From JABSOG01 sp041583135 (GTDB lineage Bacteria > Pseudomonadota > Gammaproteobacteria > Enterobacterales > Alteromonadaceae): 11,732 nucleotides of DNA. The notes beneath the pieces were generated by a model. That model saw only the letters and a list, made by a program, of their open reading frames with translations, was not told the DNA's origin and searched no databases. The translations under genes were made by a program, and so were the position numbers. Shown here piece by piece: positions 5,646 to 11,732 of the stretch. The DNA lies in contig JBFHGJ010000146.1 in the NCBI GenBank assembly GCA_041583135.1, positions 1-11,732 of the forward strand, in the 5' to 3' direction. Numbering within the stretch: position 1 is the stretch's first letter; each line of letters starts with the position of its first letter.

Positions 5646-6455
5646 CTAACAACACCTTTGTAAAATGCGGCTATACATTTCAATCACCGCTGCTTCGCCA
5701 TTGTTTTCAACAAAGTGATTTACCTTGGGGCCAGAATTGAGTTCGAGTAGCCATAGTTGGTCGCTTTCATCGACGATAATATCTAAGCCGACAAATCTAA
5801 GGCCCGGCTGGGTAAAGATTGGCGCAAAGTCAGCTTTGCTGCGGGCCACCAGTGGGTCGTTGTCGAGGCAAATGGCCTTGCCTTGCTCGGTTTCCCAATA
5901 TCTTGCACCAAACTGGTCTTTTTCAAAATAACGCTCATATGACAGCATGGGTTCGCCGTCAAAAAAGATCACTCTTAACTCTTTTTTCGGCTTGATGTAT
6001 TGCTGGGCAAGGGCGATGTAGTCATAAGTGAAGTCTTTGGCAAAAATGGTTTGTACTGCATGCTCCACTTCATCGCGCTGGTGGCAGAAAAACACGTTGA
6101 CGCCAAGGGCGCCGGAATTGGCTTTGATGACCAAAGGGTAGTCAAACTCTTGCTCGATTGACTCGATAATGCTGTTTAGGTTTGGGTATTTTAAGTAGTG
6201 GCGATATTTTTCTTCGATATTGATGTCTAAATATGCCTTGGTTTTCGGCATATTGATGCTGTCTTTAAGCAGATGATACTGGTGCTCTTTGTCTTTGCAC
6301 AATGAGGCCATCGACTCGCTGTTAAACGGTGTGCGATTGGCCTGAAAATACCATTTGTCATCGACAACGACACAATGACCATTGGGGTCGATAACACGAT
6401 AGGAAATGTCGTTTTGCTGACAGGCTTTGAGAAGGCAGCTGATGGTCAATTGCAT
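5646..6455 (-). CDS. RimK-like ATP-grasp ligase, substrate unknown
   Basis: This 269-residue protein is an ATP-grasp enzyme, which joins a carboxylate to an amine or similar nucleophile via an acyl-phosphate. Numbered from the ATG at 6455, the features are K-D-K-E-x-x-Y-x-L-L-K (about 54-64), where the central domain begins; V-I-K-A-N-S-G-A-L-G (109-118), with K111 as ATP-binding lysine and a glycine-rich loop; a K-E-L-R-V-I-F-F-D-G segment with R161; and V-G-L-D-I (D225) and L-L-E-L-N-S-G, with E238 and N240 as Mg ligands. Its layout recalls RimK/glutathione-synthetase and the cyanophycin-synthetase ATP-grasp domain, without the ligase-partner domain. A TTG three codons upstream (6464) is an alternative start; I prefer the ATG because the only upstream GAG lies at a workable distance. 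It stands alone between glpK and an unknown operon, so context does not reveal the substrate. Confidence 0.85.
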   Translation of the reverse strand: MQLTISCLLKACQQNDISYRVIDPNGHCVVVDDKWYFQANRTPFNSESMASLCKDKEHQYHLLKDSINMPKTKAYLDINIEEKYRHYLKYPNLNSIIESIEQEFDYPLVIKANSGALGVNVFFCHQRDEVEHAVQTIFAKDFTYDYIALAQQYIKPKKELRVIFFDGEPMLSYERYFEKDQFGARYWETEQGKAICLDNDPLVARSKADFAPIFTQPGLRFVGLDIIVDESDQLWLLELNSGPKVNHFVENNGEAAVIEMYSRILQRCC

Positions 6456-6484
6456 TGGTGGCAACTCAAGTTGAAATTTAATTG

Positions 6485-6499
6485 CCGTTTAAATAACGG
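6485..6499 (-). terminator. Weak stem-loop after glpK
   Basis: CCGTT-TAAAT-AACGG forms a 5-bp stem 27 bp after the glpK stop. On the minus strand it is followed by an A/T-rich stretch (CAATTAAATTTC) rather than a clean T run. It could be a weak terminator separating glpK from the ATP-grasp gene. Confidence 0.3.
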
Positions 6500-6525
6500 A
6501 TTATGCCAGCCAATGCAATGTATTT

Positions 6526-8004
6526 TTAGTGATGCTTTACCTGATTAACCGCCTGTTGCCAGCCCTGTAGCTTTTGTTCTTTAACGTCATTGTTCATATT
6601 TGGCGCAAAGGTTTTATCTACTTGTCGAAACTGCTGTGGCAAATGCTGCGCTTGCCATAGATTGCAGCCTATTCCAGCCAAAAGTGCTGCACCTATGGCG
6701 GTAGATTCGATGTTGGTTGGCCTTAACACCTCAACCCCTAAAATATCGGCTTGAAATTGCATCAAAAAATCATTGGCACAAGCACCGCCATCCACTTTTA
6801 GGGTCAGCGGCCTGACATTTGACTCTTGGGCCATGAGTGTCAGCACATCATTGACCTGATAGGCGATAGACTCAAGCGTTGCCCTAACAATGTGCTTGCG
6901 GCCTGCGCCTCGGGTTAAGCCTAAAATGGCACCTCGGGCCTGCATATCCCAGTGAGGCGCGCCCAGCCCGGTAAATGCCGGAACCACATAAACGCCTGCG
7001 GTGTCTTCGATTGATTCGGCAATGGCTTGTGTTTGCTGGGCGTTGTCGATGATTTGTAATTCATCTCTGAGCCATTGAACTGCTGCGCCGGCCATAAAAA
7101 CTGAACCTTCAAGGGCATAGGCTGGTGCGCCGTTTTCATCACATGCCATGGTTGTGAGCAGGCCATTGTCTGAACTGACTGCTTTATCTCCTGTGTGCAT
7201 CAGCATAAAACAACCGGTGCCATAGGTGTTTTTCATTTGTCCCTCACTGGTATTGCCTTGGCCAAACAAAGCCGCTTGCTGATCGCCAGCAACGCCGGTA
7301 ATGGCAATTTCGGCGCCTTCAAATAATGCCGGGTCGGTGCTGGCAAAATGTGACGCCGAGTCTTGAATGCTCGGGAGAATGGCTTGGGGAATATCAAAAA
7401 AAGCCAACAGCTCTTGGTCCCAGCTTTGCTGATGAATATTGTAGAGCATGGTGCGCGATGCATTGGTGTGGTCGGTCACATGGGCTTTGCCACCGCTCAA
7501 TTGCCAAATCAGCCAGCTATCTATGGTGCCAAAGGCCAGCTTGCCTACTTTGGCCTGTTGTGCAATCTCGGGATAAGTGTCAAACAGCCAACGCACTTTG
7601 GTGGCAGAGAAGTAGGCATCGACGACTAGGCCGGTTTTGTCTTTAATCCACTGGGCTTTGCCGTGAGCTTTGATGTTACCGCAGATCTCAGCCGAACGGC
7701 GACATTGCCATACGATGGCATTGTGCACCGGTTTGCCCGTTGTTCTATCCCATAAAAGGCAGGTTTCGCGCTGGTTGGTAATGCCGATGGCGCGAATGTC
7801 TTTGGCGCTGAGTCCGGCAAAGGCGATGGCTTTTTTGATGGTCGCAAGAGTCACCTGCCAAATCTCCATCGGGTCGTGTTCAACCCACGAGGCTTTGGGA
7901 TAAATTTGACTGAATTCGCTGTAGGCTTTGCTTTGAATGTTACCGTTTGGGTCAAACACCAGCACGGTTGAGCCTGTGGTGCCTTGATCAATGGCCAAAA
8001 TCAT
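6526..8004 (-). CDS. glpK: Glycerol kinase
   Basis: This 492-residue FGGY-family kinase phosphorylates glycerol to sn-glycerol 3-phosphate with ATP in the cytosol, committing glycerol to metabolism or lipid synthesis. Diagnostic segments are D-Q-G-T-T (6-10), N-Q-R-E-T (77-81), G-V-A-G-D-Q-Q-A-A-L-F-G-Q (237-249), K-N-T-Y-G-T-G-C-F (258-266) and V-D-G-G-A-C-A-N-D-F. The E. coli glycerol-site residues R83, E84, W103, Y135, D245 and F270 appear at a constant offset of four as R79, E80, W99, Y131, D241 (the catalytic base) and F266. The E. coli FBP-binding loop (G230 to R236) is replaced by A-L-F-E-G-A-E, and the C-terminal IIAGlc-docking segment is not conserved. The ATG at 8004 has only a weak GGA-type site. 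No glpF, glpD or glpR is in the window; the preceding gene, 55 bp upstream, is a lipoprotein. Confidence 0.97.
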   Translation of the reverse strand: MILAIDQGTTGSTVLVFDPNGNIQSKAYSEFSQIYPKASWVEHDPMEIWQVTLATIKKAIAFAGLSAKDIRAIGITNQRETCLLWDRTTGKPVHNAIVWQCRRSAEICGNIKAHGKAQWIKDKTGLVVDAYFSATKVRWLFDTYPEIAQQAKVGKLAFGTIDSWLIWQLSGGKAHVTDHTNASRTMLYNIHQQSWDQELLAFFDIPQAILPSIQDSASHFASTDPALFEGAEIAITGVAGDQQAALFGQGNTSEGQMKNTYGTGCFMLMHTGDKAVSSDNGLLTTMACDENGAPAYALEGSVFMAGAAVQWLRDELQIIDNAQQTQAIAESIEDTAGVYVVPAFTGLGAPHWDMQARGAILGLTRGAGRKHIVRATLESIAYQVNDVLTLMAQESNVRPLTLKVDGGACANDFLMQFQADILGVEVLRPTNIESTAIGAALLAGIGCNLWQAQHLPQQFRQVDKTFAPNMNNDVKEQKLQGWQQAVNQVKHH

Positions 8005-8027
8005 TATTGTTGTTCCAGATGTTCCAG

Positions 8028-8052
8028 GCCCCCGCCAAGGTTTAGCGGGGGC
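8028..8052 (-). terminator. GC-rich hairpin between lipoprotein and glpK
   Basis: GCCCCCGC and GCGGGGGC form a perfect 8-bp stem with a 9-base loop, starting 7 bp after the lipoprotein stop and ending 23 bp before the glpK ATG. No T run follows in the minus direction (it reads CTGGAAC), so it is not a canonical intrinsic terminator. It may be a partial terminator or attenuator, or a 3'-end stabiliser that lowers glpK expression relative to the lipoprotein. Confidence 0.55.
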
Positions 8053-8059
8053 TTGCAGG

Positions 8060-9859
8060 TTAAAACAGGGTGAGGGTGGTGCCGTCGCTAAAGGTCAGCA
8101 CGTAGTGTCCGTCCACTTTATCGACGCTGGCAATAGGCTCGGCGCCCATCACCAAAACGCCTCTGTCTTGCGCATTTTGTGGCACCGCGAGGTTCAGTGT
8201 CAAGGTCATTCCCATGGCGTTGGTCAGCACCAACTGAGCGTCATCAACATTGCCTGAGAGGGTTAAGATGATATATCTGTCGCCATAGCCCAATTGCATT
8301 ACCAGTGCACTGGATGAATCACCTAAGTTGGCTTGTATGGTGATATAGGCATTGGGCACTCCGGTGAAGGTGGCATCTAGAGTGACGCTGACAAGCAATA
8401 ATTCAATATGTAATTGGTCGTCTTGCAAGCTCGAATGCAGTTCGATATTCATTGCGGCATTGAAGCTCTGCGACTGGTCGATTTGAAATAGACCACTTAA
8501 GGCCACTTGTGACAAACCAACCACATTTTCACCTGTAGAGGTTGTTAAGCTGAGTGTGTCGATAAGTGCGTTGCCGACAAAATGTAGCGCTTCTGTGTCA
8601 GATTTGGTGTCGATGGTGGTGCTTAGGGCCAGTTTTAGTGGGAAGTAGGTTTCACTGTCTAGCACCAGTTCGCTGCCTTGATGAATTTGTATGGTGACAG
8701 TATTGCTATCAAGCATGGCGGTAAGGCCCGCTGTATTGGTTTGCTCTGATGACAGACTAATGGTTGCTACCACAGATTTATCGTCAAGTTGGGCATCGAT
8801 CACTATTGATTCAACGCTGCTTTGGGCATCTTTTACCGTTGTAACCGTACCACTGGATCCGGCGACAAAAAGCGATGCGTCCCATTCGCGGTAGAGGTTG
8901 GCTTTGATAGACACCAATCCTCCTTCGGTGTAACGGGCCAGCATATTAAACAGCTCGCTGGTATCTGCTTGGGCAAGTTGCGCAGCCGCTTCTACTTGAT
9001 GGGCAAATTCGCTTGAAGCCTGAACAAACTCAAAATTAAAGGCATCGGACCATACTTGAACATCATTGATAAATGCCATGGCATCTTCAATGGTCAACTC
9101 GTTTGCGGTGACTGTGCCATCTTCGTTAATGGTAATGAAAATGGAGCGGGGTTGGGCGCCTGCGCTAATGGCTTGTTGTACCGCCGTAGCAATGCTGTTG
9201 GCTCGGCTCATTATTGCTTCATAGGCTTGAGGGTTGGCACTGCCGTCAAATAAGGTGGAGGGGTCTTGCGGCAGCTGTGTGACCAGAGCGCGGGCAATGG
9301 CATAAAGGGTTTCGTCGGCACTGCCGCTGGCAAGGTAATCGGCCATTAAGTTGCTGTCTTGGCTCAGTCCAAGCTGAGTTTTGACCTCGCTAATGGCACT
9401 GTCGATATCACTAAACTGACCGTGTACAAAATTGAGCTGTGCCAGTGTGGTAAGCGGTGATACCACTTCGCTGGCCGGTGGCGCCACCATGGTATAGCTT
9501 TGGGCGACGCTCAAACCTGTGCTCAAATCAATGGTTTGTCCGGCTACGGCCTCGACAATAATAGGCTTTATCAAGCCCTCGGCAATATCCGTCACGGTAA
9601 AGCTGACCTGGCCGTTGGCATCTGTCATGGCCGAAGGCTCTGTCTCATCAAATTGATAGTTTTCGTTGAGGTCGATATACACATGGGCGTTTTGCAAATA
9701 CCCATCTAAGGCGGTGACATTAAGCACGACAGGTTGTGGGTTGGTGCCAACCGGCGGTGTGGTCACCGGCCCGGTTGTGTCGGTGCCACCACCGCCGCAA
9801 CCGACGAGAATAATGGCACATAAAATCACTTGTAGCTGATTGAGCAGAGAAGTTTTCAT
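8060..9859 (-). CDS. Large outer-membrane-type lipoprotein with an N-terminal SdrD-B-like module
   Basis: The 599-residue product has a lipoprotein signal peptide ending I-L-V-G-C with Cys21, followed by G-G-G-G and a Thr/Pro/Gly linker. There is no Asp at +2, which favours outer-membrane sorting. Residues about 48-100 hold a Cna-B/SdrD-B-like module: L-D-G-Y-L-Q-N-A-H-V-Y-I-D-L-N-E-N, then D-E-T-E-P-S-A-M-T-D-A-N-G-Q. Residues about 130-300 look helical with S/A-rich segments, and about 320-599 are predicted beta-strand repeats ending T-L-T-L-F. Similar proteins occur in marine gammaproteobacteria, generally without assigned function. The ATG at 9859 has AAGGA ten bases upstream. It lies 50 bp after argH, with a possible promoter of its own. 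A surface role is inferred; ligand unknown. Confidence 0.85.
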   Translation of the reverse strand: MKTSLLNQLQVILCAIILVGCGGGGTDTTGPVTTPPVGTNPQPVVLNVTALDGYLQNAHVYIDLNENYQFDETEPSAMTDANGQVSFTVTDIAEGLIKPIIVEAVAGQTIDLSTGLSVAQSYTMVAPPASEVVSPLTTLAQLNFVHGQFSDIDSAISEVKTQLGLSQDSNLMADYLASGSADETLYAIARALVTQLPQDPSTLFDGSANPQAYEAIMSRANSIATAVQQAISAGAQPRSIFITINEDGTVTANELTIEDAMAFINDVQVWSDAFNFEFVQASSEFAHQVEAAAQLAQADTSELFNMLARYTEGGLVSIKANLYREWDASLFVAGSSGTVTTVKDAQSSVESIVIDAQLDDKSVVATISLSSEQTNTAGLTAMLDSNTVTIQIHQGSELVLDSETYFPLKLALSTTIDTKSDTEALHFVGNALIDTLSLTTSTGENVVGLSQVALSGLFQIDQSQSFNAAMNIELHSSLQDDQLHIELLLVSVTLDATFTGVPNAYITIQANLGDSSSALVMQLGYGDRYIILTLSGNVDDAQLVLTNAMGMTLTLNLAVPQNAQDRGVLVMGAEPIASVDKVDGHYVLTFSDGTTLTLF

Positions 9860-9893
9860 GGCGACTTGTTCCTTTAGAAGCGTGACTTTCTGA

Positions 9894-9924
9894 AGTATAG
9901 ACGCTCAAATCAAAACTGCTCCAA
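9894..9924 (-). promoter_or_regulatory. Candidate promoter for the lipoprotein gene
   Basis: On the minus strand TATACT at 9899-9894 matches the -10 consensus at five of six positions, and TTGGAG at 9924-9919 could be the -35, with a long spacer of 19. The -35 lies in the end of argH. A start near 9886 would give a leader of about 27 bases. The position just after argH suggests that the lipoprotein is transcribed separately. Confidence 0.35.
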
Positions 9925-11202
9925 TCGTTTGGCAATACAACACAATCTTAACTCGGCGCAACCACCGGTTGAGGTTCTGCTGTTAATGCTTTGCTCAGGT
10001 GTGCGGTCATTGAGTTCATCGTAACGTTCAACCACCTGACGGTAGGCATCACGAAAGGGCATGCCGGCGGCGCTAAGCTCTACCGCAAAATCGGTGGCGT
10101 ACATTGGCGTGTCAATGGCTGCTGCGAGTTTGTCGGCATTGAGTTCGGTGCCTTTTATCAGCTGTGGAAACAGCTTCAGGGTTTGCAACGCTTTGTTGAC
10201 CGCTCTTAGCACTGGCCCTTTGGTCATTTGCAGATCTCTTTGATAGCCTGATGGCAGTGACAAAATCGATTGCAATTCGATACTGGCACCTTGCACCGTG
10301 GACACTGCTGCGCGCATCAACTCCACCAGATCAGGGTTGCGTTTGTTGGGCATAATGGAACTGCCGGTGGTCATTTCATCGGGCAGGCTGATGAAGTTAA
10401 ATTCGGCGGTGGTAAAAAGTGACACATCCCAACAATATCGGCGTACATCGAGCAGCACCTGTGTTAGGGCATTTAATACCGCCAGTTCAAACTTGCCACG
10501 GCTGTTTTGGGTATTGATGGGATTGTATTGCACCCGAGAAAACCCTAAGGCTTTGGTGGTCAGTTCTCTGTCGAGCGGCAAGTTAACGCCATAACCTGCG
10601 GCAGTGCCTAACGGATTGCAATCGATCAACTTAGCGGCAGCTTCAAGGGTAATGAGATTATCTGTCATGGCTTCGGCAAATCCGGCAAACCACATACCAC
10701 CCGATGAAGGTACTGCTCTTTGCATGTGGGTGTAGCCGGGCATAGCCACGTTTTTGGTCGCTTCGGCCTGTTCCAGCAGGGCTTTAGCGGCGGCTTTGGT
10801 TTCTTCGATGGCCGCTGCCAATGCATCTTTTAAATACAATCGGGTGGCAACCAGCACCTGATCGTTACGAGAACGACCGGTATGCACTTTTTTACCCAGC
10901 TCACCAAGTTGCTCTACCAAGTAGGCTTCAATGGCGGAGTGGCAATCTTCATAACGCTCATCAAGTACAAACAAACCTTCATCTATGGCCTGCTGTAAGG
11001 CACCAAGCTGCCTTTCCAGCGCTTCGGCTTCGTTGTGACTCAATATCTTAATCGACGCCAAGCCTTTAACATGGGCGATACTGGCTTTGATGTCGTAGCC
11101 AATGAGCTGTCTGTCTAAAATGATGTCTTCACCGGCCATGTAATCCATGATGTTCTGGTCAACGGTGGCTTGTGCGTTCTTTTGCCAAATTGGTGCGCTC
11201 AT
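9910..11202 (-). CDS. argH: Argininosuccinate lyase (short, Xanthomonas-type)
   Basis: Argininosuccinate lyase splits argininosuccinate into arginine and fumarate, the last step of arginine synthesis, in the cytosol. The 430 residues show H-T-G-R-S-R-N-D-Q (107-115), P-G-Y-T-H-M-Q (155-161, with the conserved His158), and the fumarase/aspartase signature G-S-S-I-M-P-N-K-R-N-P-D (280-291), whose flexible-loop serine is catalytic. The start (S-A-P-I-W-Q-K), the Q-R-A-V-P-S-S-G-G-M-W stretch and N-P-L-G-T-A-A-G-Y-G match the Xanthomonas/Bacteroidetes clade rather than the W-G-G-R-F-type ArgH of E. coli, Vibrio or Shewanella; it is also shorter than those (about 455) and lacks a fused acetyltransferase. 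The ATG at 11202 overlaps the argC stop by four bases (ATGA), so the two are translationally coupled. Confidence 0.95.
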   Translation of the reverse strand: MSAPIWQKNAQATVDQNIMDYMAGEDIILDRQLIGYDIKASIAHVKGLASIKILSHNEAEALERQLGALQQAIDEGLFVLDERYEDCHSAIEAYLVEQLGELGKKVHTGRSRNDQVLVATRLYLKDALAAAIEETKAAAKALLEQAEATKNVAMPGYTHMQRAVPSSGGMWFAGFAEAMTDNLITLEAAAKLIDCNPLGTAAGYGVNLPLDRELTTKALGFSRVQYNPINTQNSRGKFELAVLNALTQVLLDVRRYCWDVSLFTTAEFNFISLPDEMTTGSSIMPNKRNPDLVELMRAAVSTVQGASIELQSILSLPSGYQRDLQMTKGPVLRAVNKALQTLKLFPQLIKGTELNADKLAAAIDTPMYATDFAVELSAAGMPFRDAYRQVVERYDELNDRTPEQSINSRTSTGGCAELRLCCIAKRLEQF

Positions 11203-11732
11203 AGTATGTCTCCCAGTCCTAATGTGCTGTTAAGGCCCAATGCCAAGTTGATGTTTTGCAGTGCCTGACTGGCCGCGCCTTTTAGCAGGTTGTCTAAACA
11301 GCTGACCATAGTGGCGCGTTTGCCGTCTTCGCTGAGGCTAAAACCGCCGATGACACAGTTGGCACTGTTGGTCACCTGCTTTAATGATGGGGTGGTTTTC
11401 TTTACCAATACCAAAGGGTGTAGCGCGTAAAAGTCATTGTATAGGTTGAATAAGCCAACGGCGCTTTGCGGCGATGTGAACTCAACCTGTATGGTCATGT
11501 TGATACCGCGAAAAAACGACGCAACATGTGGCGTAAATGAAACCGGCGTTTGCAATCTGGCGCTGACTTCCTTTTCGTGGCCATGTTCGATTAATCCATA
11601 AGGAAGTAAGTTGTCTCGCAGGTTCTCTGGGTCGTTGTTGGGGCTTGGCGTGGTGCCTGCGCCAGAATAGCCCGATACGCCAAAACAGTGCGCTCTGCCT
11701 TCGAGCAAATCAATGATTGGTGCTAAAGCCAG
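11199..11732 (-). CDS. argC: N-acetyl-gamma-glutamyl-phosphate reductase, 5' part beyond the window
   Basis: The last 177 residues are visible and the frame is open to the right edge. ArgC reduces N-acetylglutamyl-phosphate to the semialdehyde with NADPH. The visible part has G-V-S-G-Y-S-G-A-G-T-T-P-S (the conserved S-G-A-G loop), an H-x-H-x-x-E segment (H-G-H-E-K-E-V) that corresponds to the catalytic-histidine region, and T-P-H-V-A-S-F-F-R-G-I-N-M-T, the conserved P-H-x-x-x-x-x-R-G motif. The active-site cysteine lies outside the window. These segments resemble the divergent ArgC of Xanthomonadales. The TGA overlaps the argH ATG. Confidence 0.92.
   Translation of the reverse strand: MALAPIIDLLEGRAHCFGVSGYSGAGTTPSPNNDPENLRDNLLPYGLIEHGHEKEVSARLQTPVSFTPHVASFFRGINMTIQVEFTSPQSAVGLFNLYNDFYALHPLVLVKKTTPSLKQVTNSANCVIGGFSLSEDGKRATMVSCLDNLLKGAASQALQNINLALGLNSTLGLGDIL

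Noticed and set aside
7326..7646. 106-codon plus-strand open frame inside glpK
   Set aside because: It lies antisense to a fully conserved glycerol kinase and its translation has no family resemblance; it is a shadow of the coding strand.
10298..10594. 98-codon plus-strand open frame inside argH
   Set aside because: Antisense to the catalytic region of argH, with no ribosome binding site or recognisable protein character.

Overview
This window looks like chromosomal DNA from a gammaproteobacterium, probably marine or aquatic. The evidence is an AAGGA-type ribosome-binding-site repertoire, moderate G+C, a glycine-rich outer-membrane lipoprotein, a DUF6597-type AraC regulator beside a DUF3224 gene, and a divergent arginine-biosynthesis pair. 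I cannot fix the genus. Most genes lie on the minus strand; the AraC regulator is the main plus-strand gene.

Layout. 1-824: N-terminal part of a secreted zinc metalloprotease that runs off the left edge. 825-1234: non-coding leader region. 1235-1967: two small minus-strand genes, a DUF7710-like protein and a DUF3224 protein, the latter divergent from an AraC-family regulator (2077-2871). 2872-4632: an AT-rich scar-like segment. It contains two nearly identical ~186-bp elements with ~32-bp imperfect terminal inverted repeats flanked by TA (MITE-like, 3031-3216 and 4420-4606). Between them are three minus-strand orphan ORFs (80, 48 and 168 aa, the first two overlapping) and a plus-strand ORF remnant; further plus-strand remnants sit between the AraC gene and the first element. 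4633-5543: two-gene unit of unknown membrane proteins. 5646-6455: RimK-like ATP-grasp ligase. 6526-8004: glycerol kinase glpK. 8060-9859: large lipoprotein. 9910-11732: argH and the 3' part of argC, overlapping by 4 bp.

How the genes relate. argC and argH are translationally coupled. Both resemble the Xanthomonas-type enzymes used where arginine is made through N-acetylcitrulline. The lipoprotein gene starts just after argH, probably from its own promoter, and glpK follows it across a 55-bp gap holding a strong GC hairpin. glpK conserves its catalytic residues but lacks both the fructose-1,6-bisphosphate loop and the IIAGlc-docking segment known from E. coli. The AraC gene probably controls the divergent DUF3224 gene. 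The MITE-bounded segment is the least explained part of the window: its ORFs match no family I recognise, and it appears to have disrupted whatever once followed the AraC gene.
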